From assembly GCA_027485675.1 (NCBI GenBank), contig JAIXQP010000009.1, positions 1-64,000 on the forward strand: a DNA stretch of 64,000 nt, read 5' to 3'. Of this stretch, positions 24,380-33,894 are shown one piece after another. The notes under the pieces were generated by a model. The model searched no databases. It was not told the DNA's origin and worked only from the letters and a program-made list of their open reading frames with translations. The DNA is from Terriglobales bacterium (GTDB taxonomy: Bacteria; Acidobacteriota; Terriglobia; Bryobacterales; Bryobacteraceae). Numbering within the stretch: the stretch's first letter is position 1; every line of letters begins with the position of its first letter. Position numbers and translations under genes: made by a program.

Positions 24380-27300
24380 ATGCTTAGAGGTTTATGTCCG
24401 CGCATCGCCCAATTGGGCATCTTGATCCTTTTTCTTACTTCCCTCAGCTTCGCGCAAAGCGAACGCGGCCTCATCGGCGGCACGGTCACTGACCAAACCG
24501 GCGCCGCGGTTCCCTCCGCGGAAGTCGTCGTCGTCAACACCGCTACCAACGCCACCTTCAAGGTCACCGCCTCCTCCACGGGCGAGTTCTCCGCGCCGAA
24601 CCTGATCCCCGGCGCCTACCGCGTCACCGTCTCGGCCACCGGCTTTAAACGCGTCGTCCAGCAGAACGTCATCGTCGCCGCCTCCTCCTCGGTGCGCCTC
24701 GAACTCCAGCTCCAGATCGGCCAGGTCTCCGAACAGATCGAAGTCGTCGGCAACGCCGCCGCCGTCCAAACCGACACCGCCAAAGTCTCCACGCAAGTCC
24801 AGAACAAGCTCGTCGACGAACTCCCCCTCGTCGTCGCCGGCTCCATGCGCAGCCCCTTTAACCTCGTCGCCGTAGCCGCCGAAGCCCGCGGCGACGGCCA
24901 GCGCCTCTCGCTCGGCGGCGGCCAGGCCGCCTCCTGGGACGCCACCCTCGACGGTCACTCCGTCGGCACCAACCGCTCCGGCGATACCGCCGAAGCCGCC
25001 CTCAACACCCCTTCCGTTGAAGGCCTCACCGAGTTCTCCGTCGATACCAACGGCTTCAAGGCCGAATACGGCCAGGCCGGCGGCGGCGTCATGACCTTCG
25101 CCTCCAAGTCCGGCACCAACGACATCCACGGCACCGTCTACAACTTCCTCCGCAACGACGCCATGGACGCCCGCGGCTTCTTCGCCGCCCGCCGCTCCGT
25201 CTACCGCCAGAACGACTTCGGCGGCACCTTCTCCGGCCCCGTCCGCGTCCCCAAACTCTACGACGGCCGCAACAAGACCTTCTTCTTCGTCGCCTACGAA
25301 GGCTTCCGCAATCGCGTCGGCGCCAACGACGTCATCCTCTCCGTGCCCACCCCGGAGATGTACCGCGGCGACTTCCGCAACTGGGTCGATCAAGCCAACC
25401 GGGTCATCCCCGTCTACGATCCCTCCACCACCCGCCCCAACCCGAACGGCGCCGGCAACATCCGCGACGTCTTCCCCAACAACCAGATCCCCTCGAACCG
25501 CTTCTCCCGCACCTCCTCCGCCATCGCCGGCTTCGGCTCCTCCGTCGCTCCCAATCGCGGCTTCGCCCCCGGCACGAGCGGCTACGTCCGCCAGAACTAC
25601 CTCGTCTCCGGCGGCACCGAAATCACCCCCACCGATAAGTGGTCCGTCAAAGGCGACCAGCTCTTCGGCTCCAACCACCGCGTCAGCTTCCTCTGGAACA
25701 CCACCCAGTTCCGCCGCAAGCCCGGCCCCGCCGGCGCTCCCGGCCTCCCCGAGCCCCTCTGGAACGGCCAGCTCCAGGCCTGGGACACCGAAGCCTATCG
25801 CGTCACCCACGATTGGACCATCAACTCCCGCATGGTCAACCACCTCTCGTTCGCCAAGAACACCTTCACCAAGAACAGCTTCTCGGCCAACGTCGACAAG
25901 AACTGGAAAGACAAGGTCTGCATCGCCAACGTCGTCGACTGCAACCAGAACTTCCCCACCATCAACTTCACGGAATTCACCTCCTGGGGCGGCGCCTCCT
26001 ACAACGGCACCAATCAGCCCGGCTGGGGCTTGAAGAACGACCTGAGCTACATCCGTGGCTCCCATACCTTTAAGTTCGGCTTCGCCTATCAGGACCAGAA
26101 CGCCGACGGCTTCGGCCAGCAGGACATCGCCGGTCGCGCCGACTTCAACTTCCTCAGCACCTCCGTCCCCGGCGCCACGGCCTTCCCCGCCAGCGGCGGC
26201 AGCTCCTTCGCCTCCTTCCTCCTCGGCGACGCCTTCCTCGGCCGCACCGAGACCATCCGTAACGTCACCCAGCGCTTCCCCTACTACGGCTTCTACGCCC
26301 AGGATGACTTCCGCATCTCCCGGAAACTCACCATCAACTACGGCATCCGCTACGACGTCACCATGCCTCCGACCAACAAGAACGACGAGTACTCGGACTT
26401 CAACCCGGACCGCCCCAACCCCGGCGCCAACGGCCGCCCCGGCGCCCTCTGGTTCGCCGGCTTCGGCCCCGGTCGCGAGAACACCCGCAGCCTCGTCCCC
26501 GGCTGGTACGGCGGCGTCGGCCCCCGCATCGGTCTCGCCTATAGCCTCGATCAGAAGACCACCATCCGCTCGGGATACGGCCGCTCCTTCTCCCGCGTCA
26601 CCGCCGTCCAGGGCTCCGGCCACTTCGCCGGCTTCATCGGCCAGTACCAGTTCGAAAACAACTCCCAGGGCCTCCAGCCCACCTTCCGCATGGACCAGGG
26701 CCTTCCCGCCTACGTCCTGCCTCCCTCTCTCGATCCGGCTTTCTCAAACGGCCTGAACGTCGACTACTGGCAGGGCCAGGAAGCCACCCGCGCTCCGGAG
26801 AACTCCTTCTGGACGCTGACCATCCAGCGCCAGGTCTCCCCCAGCCTCGTCCTCGAGGTCGGCTACAGCGGCAGCGCCGGCTCCCATCTCCAAACCGGCC
26901 TGCTCAACTTCAATCAGGTCCCCACGCAGATCTACAACGACCTGATCGCCCGCTTCGGTGGTACCCAGGCCAACAACATCCTCCGCGCCGATATCAACTC
27001 CGCCCTCGCCACCAGCGCGGGCATCGGCCTGCCCTATCCCGCCTTCGCGACGCAACGCCTTCGCACCGTCGCCCAGGCGCTCCGCCCCTATCCCCAGTAT
27101 CAGAACATCGTCACTGGTGTTCAGAACGGTGACAAGTCCGGCCACTCCAGCTATCACGCCTTCATCCTGAAGGCCGATCGCCGCATGTCCGGCGGCCTCA
27201 CCTTCAACTGGAACTACGTCTTCTCGAAGCTCCTCACCGACTCCGATACCTACTTCGCCAACGGCGCCGGCGCCCAGGACCACTACAACCGCCGCCTCGA

Positions 27301-27883
27301 AAAGTCCATCGGCCAGAACGACCAGACGCACTCCCTCAAGTTCTCGACCATCTATGAACTCCCCTTCGGCAAAGGCCGCAAGTGGATCACCGGCGGCTTC
27401 CTGAACCAGGTCATCGGCGGCTGGCGCATCGCGGCCATCCAGACCTATGCCAGCGGCTTGCCCGTCGCCCTCCAGCGCAACAACCCTATGCCCATCTTCA
27501 ACGCGCAGGCCCGGCCCGTTGTGGACGGCTACGATAATTGGCGCGCCCCCATCGTCGGCAGCGAGTTCGATCCCGCCGTCGACCGCTTCCTCAAACCCGC
27601 CAACCAGTTCCCGGCTCAACCCGTCGCCGGCTTCGGCAACGCCACCCGCTTCAACCCGAAGGTCCGTGGCTTCTGGAACCAGTCGGAAAACGTCAGCCTC
27701 GCCAAGACCTTCAACATCGGCGAGCGCCTCCGCATTGACCTCCGCGGTGAAGCCTTCAACATCTTCAACCGCGTCATCTTCGGCACCGGCAGCACCAACC
27801 TCAACGCCGGCACCTTCGGCGTCGTCGCTAACCAAGGCAACGACCCCCGCCAGATGCAGGTCGGTCTGAAGATCTACTGGTAA
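24380..27883 (+). CDS. Oar-type TonB-dependent receptor with carboxypeptidase-regulatory domain (2)
   Basis: A 1167-aa outer-membrane receptor. Leader (LGILILFLTSLSFAQ), regulatory Ig-like domain (LIGGTVTDQTGAAVPSAEVV, PGAYRVTVSATGFKR), plug with QVQNKLVDELPLVVAG, SVEGLTEFSVDTNGFKAEYG and FASKSGTNDIHGTVYNFLRND, and a long barrel ending GLKIYW. The plug differs from the other two receptors here (DELPL without the usual NGRN), so the cargo probably differs. No SusD partner is adjacent. It ends three bases from the stop of the convergent RNase gene. Confidence 0.93.
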   Translation: MLRGLCPRIAQLGILILFLTSLSFAQSERGLIGGTVTDQTGAAVPSAEVVVVNTATNATFKVTASSTGEFSAPNLIPGAYRVTVSATGFKRVVQQNVIVAASSSVRLELQLQIGQVSEQIEVVGNAAAVQTDTAKVSTQVQNKLVDELPLVVAGSMRSPFNLVAVAAEARGDGQRLSLGGGQAASWDATLDGHSVGTNRSGDTAEAALNTPSVEGLTEFSVDTNGFKAEYGQAGGGVMTFASKSGTNDIHGTVYNFLRNDAMDARGFFAARRSVYRQNDFGGTFSGPVRVPKLYDGRNKTFFFVAYEGFRNRVGANDVILSVPTPEMYRGDFRNWVDQANRVIPVYDPSTTRPNPNGAGNIRDVFPNNQIPSNRFSRTSSAIAGFGSSVAPNRGFAPGTSGYVRQNYLVSGGTEITPTDKWSVKGDQLFGSNHRVSFLWNTTQFRRKPGPAGAPGLPEPLWNGQLQAWDTEAYRVTHDWTINSRMVNHLSFAKNTFTKNSFSANVDKNWKDKVCIANVVDCNQNFPTINFTEFTSWGGASYNGTNQPGWGLKNDLSYIRGSHTFKFGFAYQDQNADGFGQQDIAGRADFNFLSTSVPGATAFPASGGSSFASFLLGDAFLGRTETIRNVTQRFPYYGFYAQDDFRISRKLTINYGIRYDVTMPPTNKNDEYSDFNPDRPNPGANGRPGALWFAGFGPGRENTRSLVPGWYGGVGPRIGLAYSLDQKTTIRSGYGRSFSRVTAVQGSGHFAGFIGQYQFENNSQGLQPTFRMDQGLPAYVLPPSLDPAFSNGLNVDYWQGQEATRAPENSFWTLTIQRQVSPSLVLEVGYSGSAGSHLQTGLLNFNQVPTQIYNDLIARFGGTQANNILRADINSALATSAGIGLPYPAFATQRLRTVAQALRPYPQYQNIVTGVQNGDKSGHSSYHAFILKADRRMSGGLTFNWNYVFSKLLTDSDTYFANGAGAQDHYNRRLEKSIGQNDQTHSLKFSTIYELPFGKGRKWITGGFLNQVIGGWRIAAIQTYASGLPVALQRNNPMPIFNAQARPVVDGYDNWRAPIVGSEFDPAVDRFLKPANQFPAQPVAGFGNATRFNPKVRGFWNQSENVSLAKTFNIGERLRIDLRGEAFNIFNRVIFGTGSTNLNAGTFGVVANQGNDPRQMQVGLKIYW

Positions 27884-27886
27884 CTG

Positions 27887-28531
27887 CTACCGCAGCGGCT
27901 GCACAATAATCTCGGGCAAACGGCAAGCCTGCCTCGCCACCTCGGCGGAGCAGGCTCTTGCTTTTAGGTCCCGCGTCAAACACACCCGGACCTCCTGCAA
28001 GAAACGCCCACTGCAGTTCACCGTCACCGCCTCGGCCGGCAGCCCCGGATTCGCCGTCACAAACTCTTTCTGAATCACCGCCGGCGCCACCGTCCGCGCC
28101 CGCTTCGGACTCCGCAGCGCCGCCGGAATCTTCACGTTCTGAAACGCCCGCCGCGCCCGGTCAAAGTACCGCGCCGCGTTGTCCCCCGAACAAACCCCGT
28201 GCTTCCGCCACTCGTGCCGGATCAGCCCCGCGCTCGGCATGATGTCCATCACCCCGTCAATCACCGGCTTCGAGAGCTGTTCATTCGTCTCGCAAAACTG
28301 CGGCCAGCTCCGCTCATACTGCGGCCACAGCCCGTGCAGAATGAAGTCGTATTGGCGCGTCCCCCCGCACTGCATCCGGTCCCGTTCCCCCGCCGGTGTC
28401 GAGCAGTGCTGCGGCGACCACGATAGGCTCAGCACGTAGAAGTCGAACTTCCCCGCCTCCCCGCGCGGCGTGTCCCGCCGCTGTCCCCATAGCAATCCCA
28501 CGCCAAGTAGCAAAACCAGAGCCAATCGCAT
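27887..28531 (-). CDS. secreted ribonuclease T2 family protein
   Basis: A 214-aa protein with a signal peptide (LALVLLLGVGLLWGQ). Both catalytic signatures are present: CAS-I ILHGLWPQ (H66) and CAS-II HEWRKHG (H106, E107, H111). Several Cys residues (C43, C55, C80, C114 and others) could form disulfides. Family enzymes degrade RNA outside the cytoplasm via 2',3'-cyclic phosphates, fitting phosphorus or nucleoside scavenging. It is divergent from thiL with only 25 bases between the start codons. Confidence 0.93.
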   Translation of the reverse strand: MRLALVLLLGVGLLWGQRRDTPRGEAGKFDFYVLSLSWSPQHCSTPAGERDRMQCGGTRQYDFILHGLWPQYERSWPQFCETNEQLSKPVIDGVMDIMPSAGLIRHEWRKHGVCSGDNAARYFDRARRAFQNVKIPAALRSPKRARTVAPAVIQKEFVTANPGLPAEAVTVNCSGRFLQEVRVCLTRDLKARACSAEVARQACRLPEIIVQPLR

Positions 28532-28540
28532 CGTCCTACC

Positions 28541-28550
28541 AACTTACAAT
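28541..28550. promoter_or_regulatory. overlapping divergent -10 boxes (RNase T2 / thiL)
   Basis: TACAAT (28545-28550, plus) lies six bases before the thiL GTG at 28557. On the other strand TAAGTT (28546-28541) lies nine bases before the RNase ATG at 28531. The two hexamers share two bases, and the whole intergenic space is 25 bases. Confidence 0.45.
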
Positions 28551-28556
28551 AGGCCT

Positions 28557-29420
28557 GTGGACGAAGCCGAACTCATAGCCCGCATCGAGCACCGCCTCGC
28601 CCGCCGCGGCCTCGCCACCGGCAACGGCATCGTCACCGGCATCGGCGACGATTGCGCCATCTTCCGCCCCCGCTCCGGTGACGACCTGCTCTTCACGACG
28701 GACCAGATGCACCAGGACCGCCACTTCACCGCGGCGACACCCGCGCGCCACGTCGGCCACACCGCGCTGGCCCGTTCTCTCTCCGACATCGCCGCCATGG
28801 GCGGCCGCCCGCTCTTCACCATCGTCGCCCTCGCCTCGAATGATCCCGCCTGGATCGACGAGTTTTACGCGGGCCTCCTCGCCCTCGCCGAAAAGCACCA
28901 CGTCATCCTCGCCGGCGGCGACCTCTCCTCAACGCCCACGCCCTCCTGTGACGTCATGGTCTGCGGCGCCGTCCCCCGCGGCCAAGCCCTGCTCCGCTCG
29001 AAAGCGAAACCCGGCGACACCCTCTACGTCTCCGGCCCGCTCGGCGGCGCCGCCCTCGCCCTTGCCAAAGGCGCCTCCCGCCTCCCCGTTCCTCAGTTGG
29101 CCCTCGGCCAGACGCTCTACGCCCAAGGCGTCCGCTGCGCCATGGATCTTTCGGATGGCCTCTCCATCGACCTCCGCCGCCTCTGCCTCGCGAGCGGCGT
29201 CTCCGCCCATCTCGACACGGTCCCCCGCGCCCGCGGCGCGAGCCTCCACCAAGCCCTCCACGGCGGCGAAGACTACGCCCTGCTCTTCACCTCGCGCAAA
29301 CCGATCCCGCAAGCCATCGCCATCGGCCGCATCGCCAAATCCGATCCCGGCGAAGTCTTCTACGACAACAAGCCTCTCCCCCTCTTAGGTTGGGACCACT
29401 ACCATGAACCCCGTTCTTGA
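28557..29420 (+). CDS. thiL: thiamine-monophosphate kinase
   Basis: A 287-aa ThiL that phosphorylates thiamine phosphate to the diphosphate cofactor. Motifs: GIGDDCAIF (Mg/ATP Asp pair), LLFTTDQMHQDRHF, HVGHTALARSLSDIAAMGG, ILAGGDLSS, CAMDLSDGLSIDLRRL and LHGGEDYALLFT. The start is the GTG at 28557 (DEAELIARIEHRL), which fits the family N-terminus; a longer frame from 28470 would run into the divergent gene and adds nothing conserved. It overlaps the methyltransferase gene by 17 bases. Confidence 0.95.
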   Translation: MDEAELIARIEHRLARRGLATGNGIVTGIGDDCAIFRPRSGDDLLFTTDQMHQDRHFTAATPARHVGHTALARSLSDIAAMGGRPLFTIVALASNDPAWIDEFYAGLLALAEKHHVILAGGDLSSTPTPSCDVMVCGAVPRGQALLRSKAKPGDTLYVSGPLGGAALALAKGASRLPVPQLALGQTLYAQGVRCAMDLSDGLSIDLRRLCLASGVSAHLDTVPRARGASLHQALHGGEDYALLFTSRKPIPQAIAIGRIAKSDPGEVFYDNKPLPLLGWDHYHEPRS

Positions 29421-30378
29421 TCTCATCGAAGCTTTCCGCCGCTCCCAGGTCCTCTTCACCGCCGTCCACCTCGGCGTCTTCGACCTGCTCGCCACCAGCC
29501 ACACCGCCCCGGCCATCGCCAACCGCCTCGCCGCCGATCTGCGAGCCACCGAGCTCCTCCTCGACGCCTGCGTCAATCTCGGCCTGCTCACGAAAACCGA
29601 CGGCCGCTACCGCAACACCCCGGACGCCGAACGCTTCTGCACCCGGTCGAGTCCCGAAACTCTCGCCGGCTACATGCTCTACTCCCGCGATGTCCTCTGG
29701 CATCTCTGGGCCAACCTCCCGGACGCCATCCGCGAAGGCTCCCACCGCTGGCCCCAAACGTTCCAGCTCGATTCCAGCGCCGACATCTTCCGCCACTTCT
29801 TCCGCACCCCCGAATCGCTCCAAACCTTCCAGCAAGGGATGCACGGCTTCGGCCTCCTCTCTTCGCCCAAGGTCGTCGCGGCCTTTGACCTAACCAACTT
29901 CCAACACCTCTGCGACCTCGGTGGAGGCACCGGCCACCTCGCCGCCGCGGCCCGCGCCCATTGGCCCTATCTCTCCGCCAGCGTCTTTGACCTCCCGGCA
30001 GTCATCGAAGCCTATCCCGTCCCCGGCGTTCAAGGTATCGCCGGAGACTTCTTTACGGACCCGCTACCTCCCGCCGATCTCTACGCCCTAGGCCGCATCG
30101 TCCACGACTGGTCCACCCCCAAAGTCGAAACCCTGCTCCAGAAGATCTACGCCGCCCTCCCCGCTGGCGGCGGCCTCCTCCTCGCCGAAGCGATCCTCGA
30201 CGACGACCACACCGGCCCCCGCCACGCCCTCTTCCAATCGCTGAACATGCTCACCTGCACCGAAGGCCGCGAACGCTCGGTGCCGGAATACCAAGCCCTG
30301 CTCGAAGCCATCGGCTTCGTCGAAGTCCAAGCCCGCCGCACCGGAGCCCCCGTCGATGCGATCCTTGCTCGCAAGTAG
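29404..30378 (+). CDS. O-methyltransferase (HIOMT/AziB2-like, Methyltransf_2)
   Basis: A 324-aa enzyme with an N-terminal winged-helix dimerisation domain (VLFTAVHLGVFDLLA, ELLLDACVNLGLLTKTDGRYRNTP) and a C-terminal SAM domain with CDLGGGTGHLAAAARAHWP and LGRIVHDWSTPKVETLLQKIY, which has the catalytic His-Asp pair typical of small-molecule O-methyltransferases. It lies within a coupled plus-strand run (thiL upstream; next gene overlaps by 23 bases). Substrate unknown; such enzymes often modify quinone-like or polyketide hydroxyls. Confidence 0.88.
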   Translation: MNPVLDLIEAFRRSQVLFTAVHLGVFDLLATSHTAPAIANRLAADLRATELLLDACVNLGLLTKTDGRYRNTPDAERFCTRSSPETLAGYMLYSRDVLWHLWANLPDAIREGSHRWPQTFQLDSSADIFRHFFRTPESLQTFQQGMHGFGLLSSPKVVAAFDLTNFQHLCDLGGGTGHLAAAARAHWPYLSASVFDLPAVIEAYPVPGVQGIAGDFFTDPLPPADLYALGRIVHDWSTPKVETLLQKIYAALPAGGGLLLAEAILDDDHTGPRHALFQSLNMLTCTEGRERSVPEYQALLEAIGFVEVQARRTGAPVDAILARK

Positions 30379-31609
30379 TCTCTTCGCTCTGCCCCTGCTC
30401 GCACAGCCCGATCTCCTCGATCGAGCGGCCACGCTGCCGCCCGAACTCTACGCCGACGTCGTCCTCCGTCTCGCCGAAGCCGGCAAACTCGACGTGGAGG
30501 AGCCCGCCGAACTCCTCGAACGCATCTTCCTCCTCGCCAACCAAGTGAAGTACCCCGTCCGGCCCCGCACCGGCGCTGGATTGCCCCCGTGGACGGACAG
30601 CATCACGGGTGCAATTCACGCGGCGGGAGATCATCAACTCGACCGCCTCTCCATTCAAGTCCGCGTCGCCGTCGCGCTGAAGTCCGCCAAACTCTTTCGG
30701 GAAATCGACCCAACGCCCCCGCCCCAAACCTGCAACGACCTGTTCGTCTACCGGCCCGACATCTACTACGAGAATCTCTGGCGCTTTCCCGATGCCGCCC
30801 CCGATGCCTTCCGCCGCATCAGCAGGTCCTCCCAAGTGGCCCCTGCCATCAGCGTGCTCGGTCGATTGCCCAACGCCGACGAACTCACCGTCTTCCTCGC
30901 CGGCGCCATACCCGAGATTCACGACTCCTGGCGCAGCTTCGCCCCCTTTTCGTTCACCATGCTTCACGATGCCCGCTCCCATCCCTCGCTGGTTCCCGCG
31001 TGGCGCGCCTGGTTCACGAACCATATGAACGGCCGCCGCTGCTCCAGTCCGCGGGAGGTCAACGAGCTGCGGATGGCGATCGAACTGTACAACACCCTGA
31101 GTGATACGCCCATGGACCTCAAGGACTTCAAGTCCTCCGGGACGGACGAAACGCCCGAGCAGGGGGATTTCTTCTCCGTGCCCGTTTCCAAGCGAATCCT
31201 CGCCGACTACCGTGCCCTTCGCTTCGGGGGCGCCAAAGAGACGCTGCCCGAAGCCGAACGCCGGAAGCCCGAGTGGGAAGCGCGCCTGCGGGACTTTCTC
31301 AAAGACCTGTCCGAATGGAAGCACGATGACAAACTGACCAGCCGCGAGATCTTCCATCACCGCGCCATCATGGAACAGGGTCTCTTCGACATCATCCCGC
31401 CCGGTCCCCTGCTGCGCAAAGCCACCACCGAGCACGTCAGCTTCCTCGCCCTCTCTCCCATCCGAACGGACCATGCCACCGAGTGGCTAACCTATGTCAA
31501 AAGGCTGCTGCAGAATTCCCCCTACGCCGCCGAAGAGATCCGCCGCTCCGGCGACCTCGCTCTCAACGTCCTCCTCGAAACCGAAGCAATCGCCTCCCGC
31601 AAACGATAA
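30356..31609 (+). CDS. exported alpha-helical protein of unknown function
   Basis: A 417-aa protein with a signal peptide (MRSLLASSLFALPLLAQ). The mature protein is mostly helical with repeated Leu/Ala/Arg segments (DRAATLPPELYADVVLRLAE, AELLERIFLLANQVK), resembling similar exported proteins that recur in Acidobacteria. No catalytic motif or haem site was seen. It overlaps the methyltransferase gene and is followed 12 bases later by the DUF4380 gene. Confidence 0.7.
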   Translation: MRSLLASSLFALPLLAQPDLLDRAATLPPELYADVVLRLAEAGKLDVEEPAELLERIFLLANQVKYPVRPRTGAGLPPWTDSITGAIHAAGDHQLDRLSIQVRVAVALKSAKLFREIDPTPPPQTCNDLFVYRPDIYYENLWRFPDAAPDAFRRISRSSQVAPAISVLGRLPNADELTVFLAGAIPEIHDSWRSFAPFSFTMLHDARSHPSLVPAWRAWFTNHMNGRRCSSPREVNELRMAIELYNTLSDTPMDLKDFKSSGTDETPEQGDFFSVPVSKRILADYRALRFGGAKETLPEAERRKPEWEARLRDFLKDLSEWKHDDKLTSREIFHHRAIMEQGLFDIIPPGPLLRKATTEHVSFLALSPIRTDHATEWLTYVKRLLQNSPYAAEEIRRSGDLALNVLLETEAIASRKR

Positions 31610-31621
31610 ACTGTCGGTTTC

Positions 31622-32530
31622 ATGTCCATCGATCAAATCAACTTCCGCGGCTGGCCCAACTCCTACAAACTCTCGAATGGCATCGTCGACCTCATCCTCA
31701 CCTCCGACGTCGGCCCCCGTGTCATCCACTACGGCTTCACCGGCGGCCCCAACTTCTTCAAAGAATTCGACGGGATGATGGGCGGCTCCGGCGAATCCCA
31801 ATGGATGATCCGCGGCGGCCATCGCCTCTGGAAAGGCCCCGAAGACCGCCACGCCACCTACGCCCTCGACAACGGCCCCGTCGAAGTCGCCGCCGGCGAC
31901 CTCTCCCTGCTCGCCACCCAACCCGTCGAGCCCGAAACCGGCCTCCGCAAGTCCATGCGCCTCACCCTCGACGCCGAATCCTCCAATGTCGAGGTGCTCC
32001 ACATCATCGAGAACACCAACCTCCTGCCCGTCGAACTCGCCGCCTGGACGCCCACCGTCATGGCCCCGGGTGGCGTCGGCATCACCGGCTGGCCCCCGCG
32101 CGGCACCCACCCGGAAATGCTCGAACCCACCAACCCCATCATCATGTGGGCCTTCACCGATCTCTCCGATCCCCGTTGGAAGTTCACTAAGAAGTACCTC
32201 ATGCTCCGGCAGGATCCGTCGAACCCCGTCCCCCAAAAGCTCGGCCACTTCAATAACCACACCTGGGGCGCCTACAGCCTCCACGGCGGCCTCTTCCTCA
32301 AGCAGTACTTCCCCGACGGCATCCCCGAAGAGCATCCCGAATACGGCGCCTCGTTCGAGGTCTTTACCAACGCCGACTTCCTCGAACTCGAAACCATGGG
32401 CCCGCTCACGCAGCTCCGTCCAGGCGACGTGCTTACCCACACCGAAGTCTGGAGCCTCCATCCCGACGTCCCGCTCAGCGCCTTCACGGACGACGAGCTC
32501 GACGCCAAGGTCCTCCCCCTACTCGGATGA
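31622..32530 (+). CDS. DUF4380 protein (mutarotase-like fold)
   Basis: A 302-aa cytosolic protein matching DUF4380: NSYKLSNGIVDLILTSDVGPRVI, FTGGPNFFKEF, MIRGGHRLWKGPED, ENTNLLPVELAAWTPTVMAPGG, LGHFNNHTWGAY and VFTNADFLELETMGPLT. The pattern resembles galactose-mutarotase-type beta sandwiches that act on sugar anomers or bind polysaccharide. Its stop overlaps the first sulfatase start by four bases, which ties it to sulfated-carbohydrate use. Function unproven. Confidence 0.85.
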   Translation: MSIDQINFRGWPNSYKLSNGIVDLILTSDVGPRVIHYGFTGGPNFFKEFDGMMGGSGESQWMIRGGHRLWKGPEDRHATYALDNGPVEVAAGDLSLLATQPVEPETGLRKSMRLTLDAESSNVEVLHIIENTNLLPVELAAWTPTVMAPGGVGITGWPPRGTHPEMLEPTNPIIMWAFTDLSDPRWKFTKKYLMLRQDPSNPVPQKLGHFNNHTWGAYSLHGGLFLKQYFPDGIPEEHPEYGASFEVFTNADFLELETMGPLTQLRPGDVLTHTEVWSLHPDVPLSAFTDDELDAKVLPLLG

Positions 32531-33894
32531 TCACTCGCCGCAGCCTTCTCGCCGCTCCCGCGCTGCTCACCGCCCAATCGAAGCAGCCCGATATCGTCAT
32601 CGTCCTCACCGACGATCTCGGCTACGGCGACCTCTCCTGCTTCGGCCACCCGAACATCGAAACGCCCAACCTCGACCGGTTCGCCACGCAAGGCATCCGC
32701 TTCACGGATTGCTACGCCGCCGCGCCCGTCTGCTCGCCCTCGCGCTGCGGCCTGCTCACCGGCCGCACGCCCACGCGCCTTGGTGTCTACGACTGGATCC
32801 CCGAAAAGTCGCCGATGCATCTGCAGCGCAGCGAACAGACCTTCGCCAAGCTGCTCCAACAGGCCGGCTACGCCACCGCCCACATTGGCAAGTGGCACTG
32901 CAACGGCCTGTTCAACAACCCCGCGCAGCCCCAGCCCAACGATCACGGTTTCGACCATTGGGTCTCGACGCAGAACAACTCTCTGCCTTCCCACAAAGAC
33001 CCCATCAACTTCGTTCGCAACGGCCAACCCGTTGGCTCGCTCACCGGCTTCTCGAGCCAGATCGTCGCCGATGAGTCCATCGCCTGGCTCAAGTCCGTCC
33101 CTGCGTCTAAGCCGGTCTGCCTGTTCGCCTGCTTCCACTCGCCCCACGAGAAGGTCGCGACTTCCGACGCCTTCACCGCGCAATACGGCCAAGCCTCGCC
33201 GCGCCAGCGCGCCGAGTACTTCGGCAACGTCGCCGAAATGGACCATCACTTCGGCCGCCTCCTGGCCGCGCTCGAAGCGCAGGGCCGGGGCGACGCGCTC
33301 GTCTTCTTCACCTCCGATAACGGCCCCGAAACCCTTCTCCGCTATCCCGCGGCGGACCGCTCCTACGGCACGCCCGGCCCGCTCCGGGGAATGAAGCTCT
33401 CGCTCTATGAAGGCGGCATCCGCGTCCCCGGCATCCTCCGCTGGCCCGGCCGCGCGAAGGGCGGTGTCACCTCTTCAGAGCCCATCTCCGGCGTCGACAT
33501 CCTGCCGACGCTGCTCGCAGCCGCCCGCGCGCCCAAGCCCGCGAACCCGCTCGATGGCACGAGCCTCCTCCCCGTCCTCAAAGGCAAACCCGTTCGCCGC
33601 ACCGTGCCTCTGCACTGGCACTACCTCAACGCCATGCACGAGCCGAAAGCCGCCCTCCGTGACGGCCCCTGGAAGCTGGTCGGCATGTGGCCCGAAGGCG
33701 CGCCCAAATTGCCCATCTCCGGTTACCGGCCCGAAGCCCTGACGGTGGCCCGCCAGCAAACGCTCAGCCGCTTCGCGCTCTACCATCTCCCCACCGACAT
33801 CGCGGAGGAGAAGGACCGTTCCACGCAGTCCCCCAAACAGTTCTCGAAGCTCCGCGATCGCCTCGTCTCACTCCACCGCGAGGTTCTCGCCTGA
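32527..33894 (+). CDS. arylsulfatase-type sulfatase (cysteine type) 1
   Basis: A 455-aa sulfatase, type I Cys subclass. A weak twin-Arg leader (ITRRSLLAAPALL) precedes IVIVLTDDLGYGDLSCFGHP (metal Asp 29-30). CSPSR at 69-73 carries the Cys converted to formylglycine, followed by LLTGRTPTRLGVY. Further sites are AHIGKWHC and FFTSDNGPE. Catalysis needs a formylglycine-generating enzyme, absent from the window. The gene overlaps DUF4380 upstream (ATGA) and the next sulfatase by one base (TGATG). Confidence 0.93.
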   Translation: MITRRSLLAAPALLTAQSKQPDIVIVLTDDLGYGDLSCFGHPNIETPNLDRFATQGIRFTDCYAAAPVCSPSRCGLLTGRTPTRLGVYDWIPEKSPMHLQRSEQTFAKLLQQAGYATAHIGKWHCNGLFNNPAQPQPNDHGFDHWVSTQNNSLPSHKDPINFVRNGQPVGSLTGFSSQIVADESIAWLKSVPASKPVCLFACFHSPHEKVATSDAFTAQYGQASPRQRAEYFGNVAEMDHHFGRLLAALEAQGRGDALVFFTSDNGPETLLRYPAADRSYGTPGPLRGMKLSLYEGGIRVPGILRWPGRAKGGVTSSEPISGVDILPTLLAAARAPKPANPLDGTSLLPVLKGKPVRRTVPLHWHYLNAMHEPKAALRDGPWKLVGMWPEGAPKLPISGYRPEALTVARQQTLSRFALYHLPTDIAEEKDRSTQSPKQFSKLRDRLVSLHREVLA

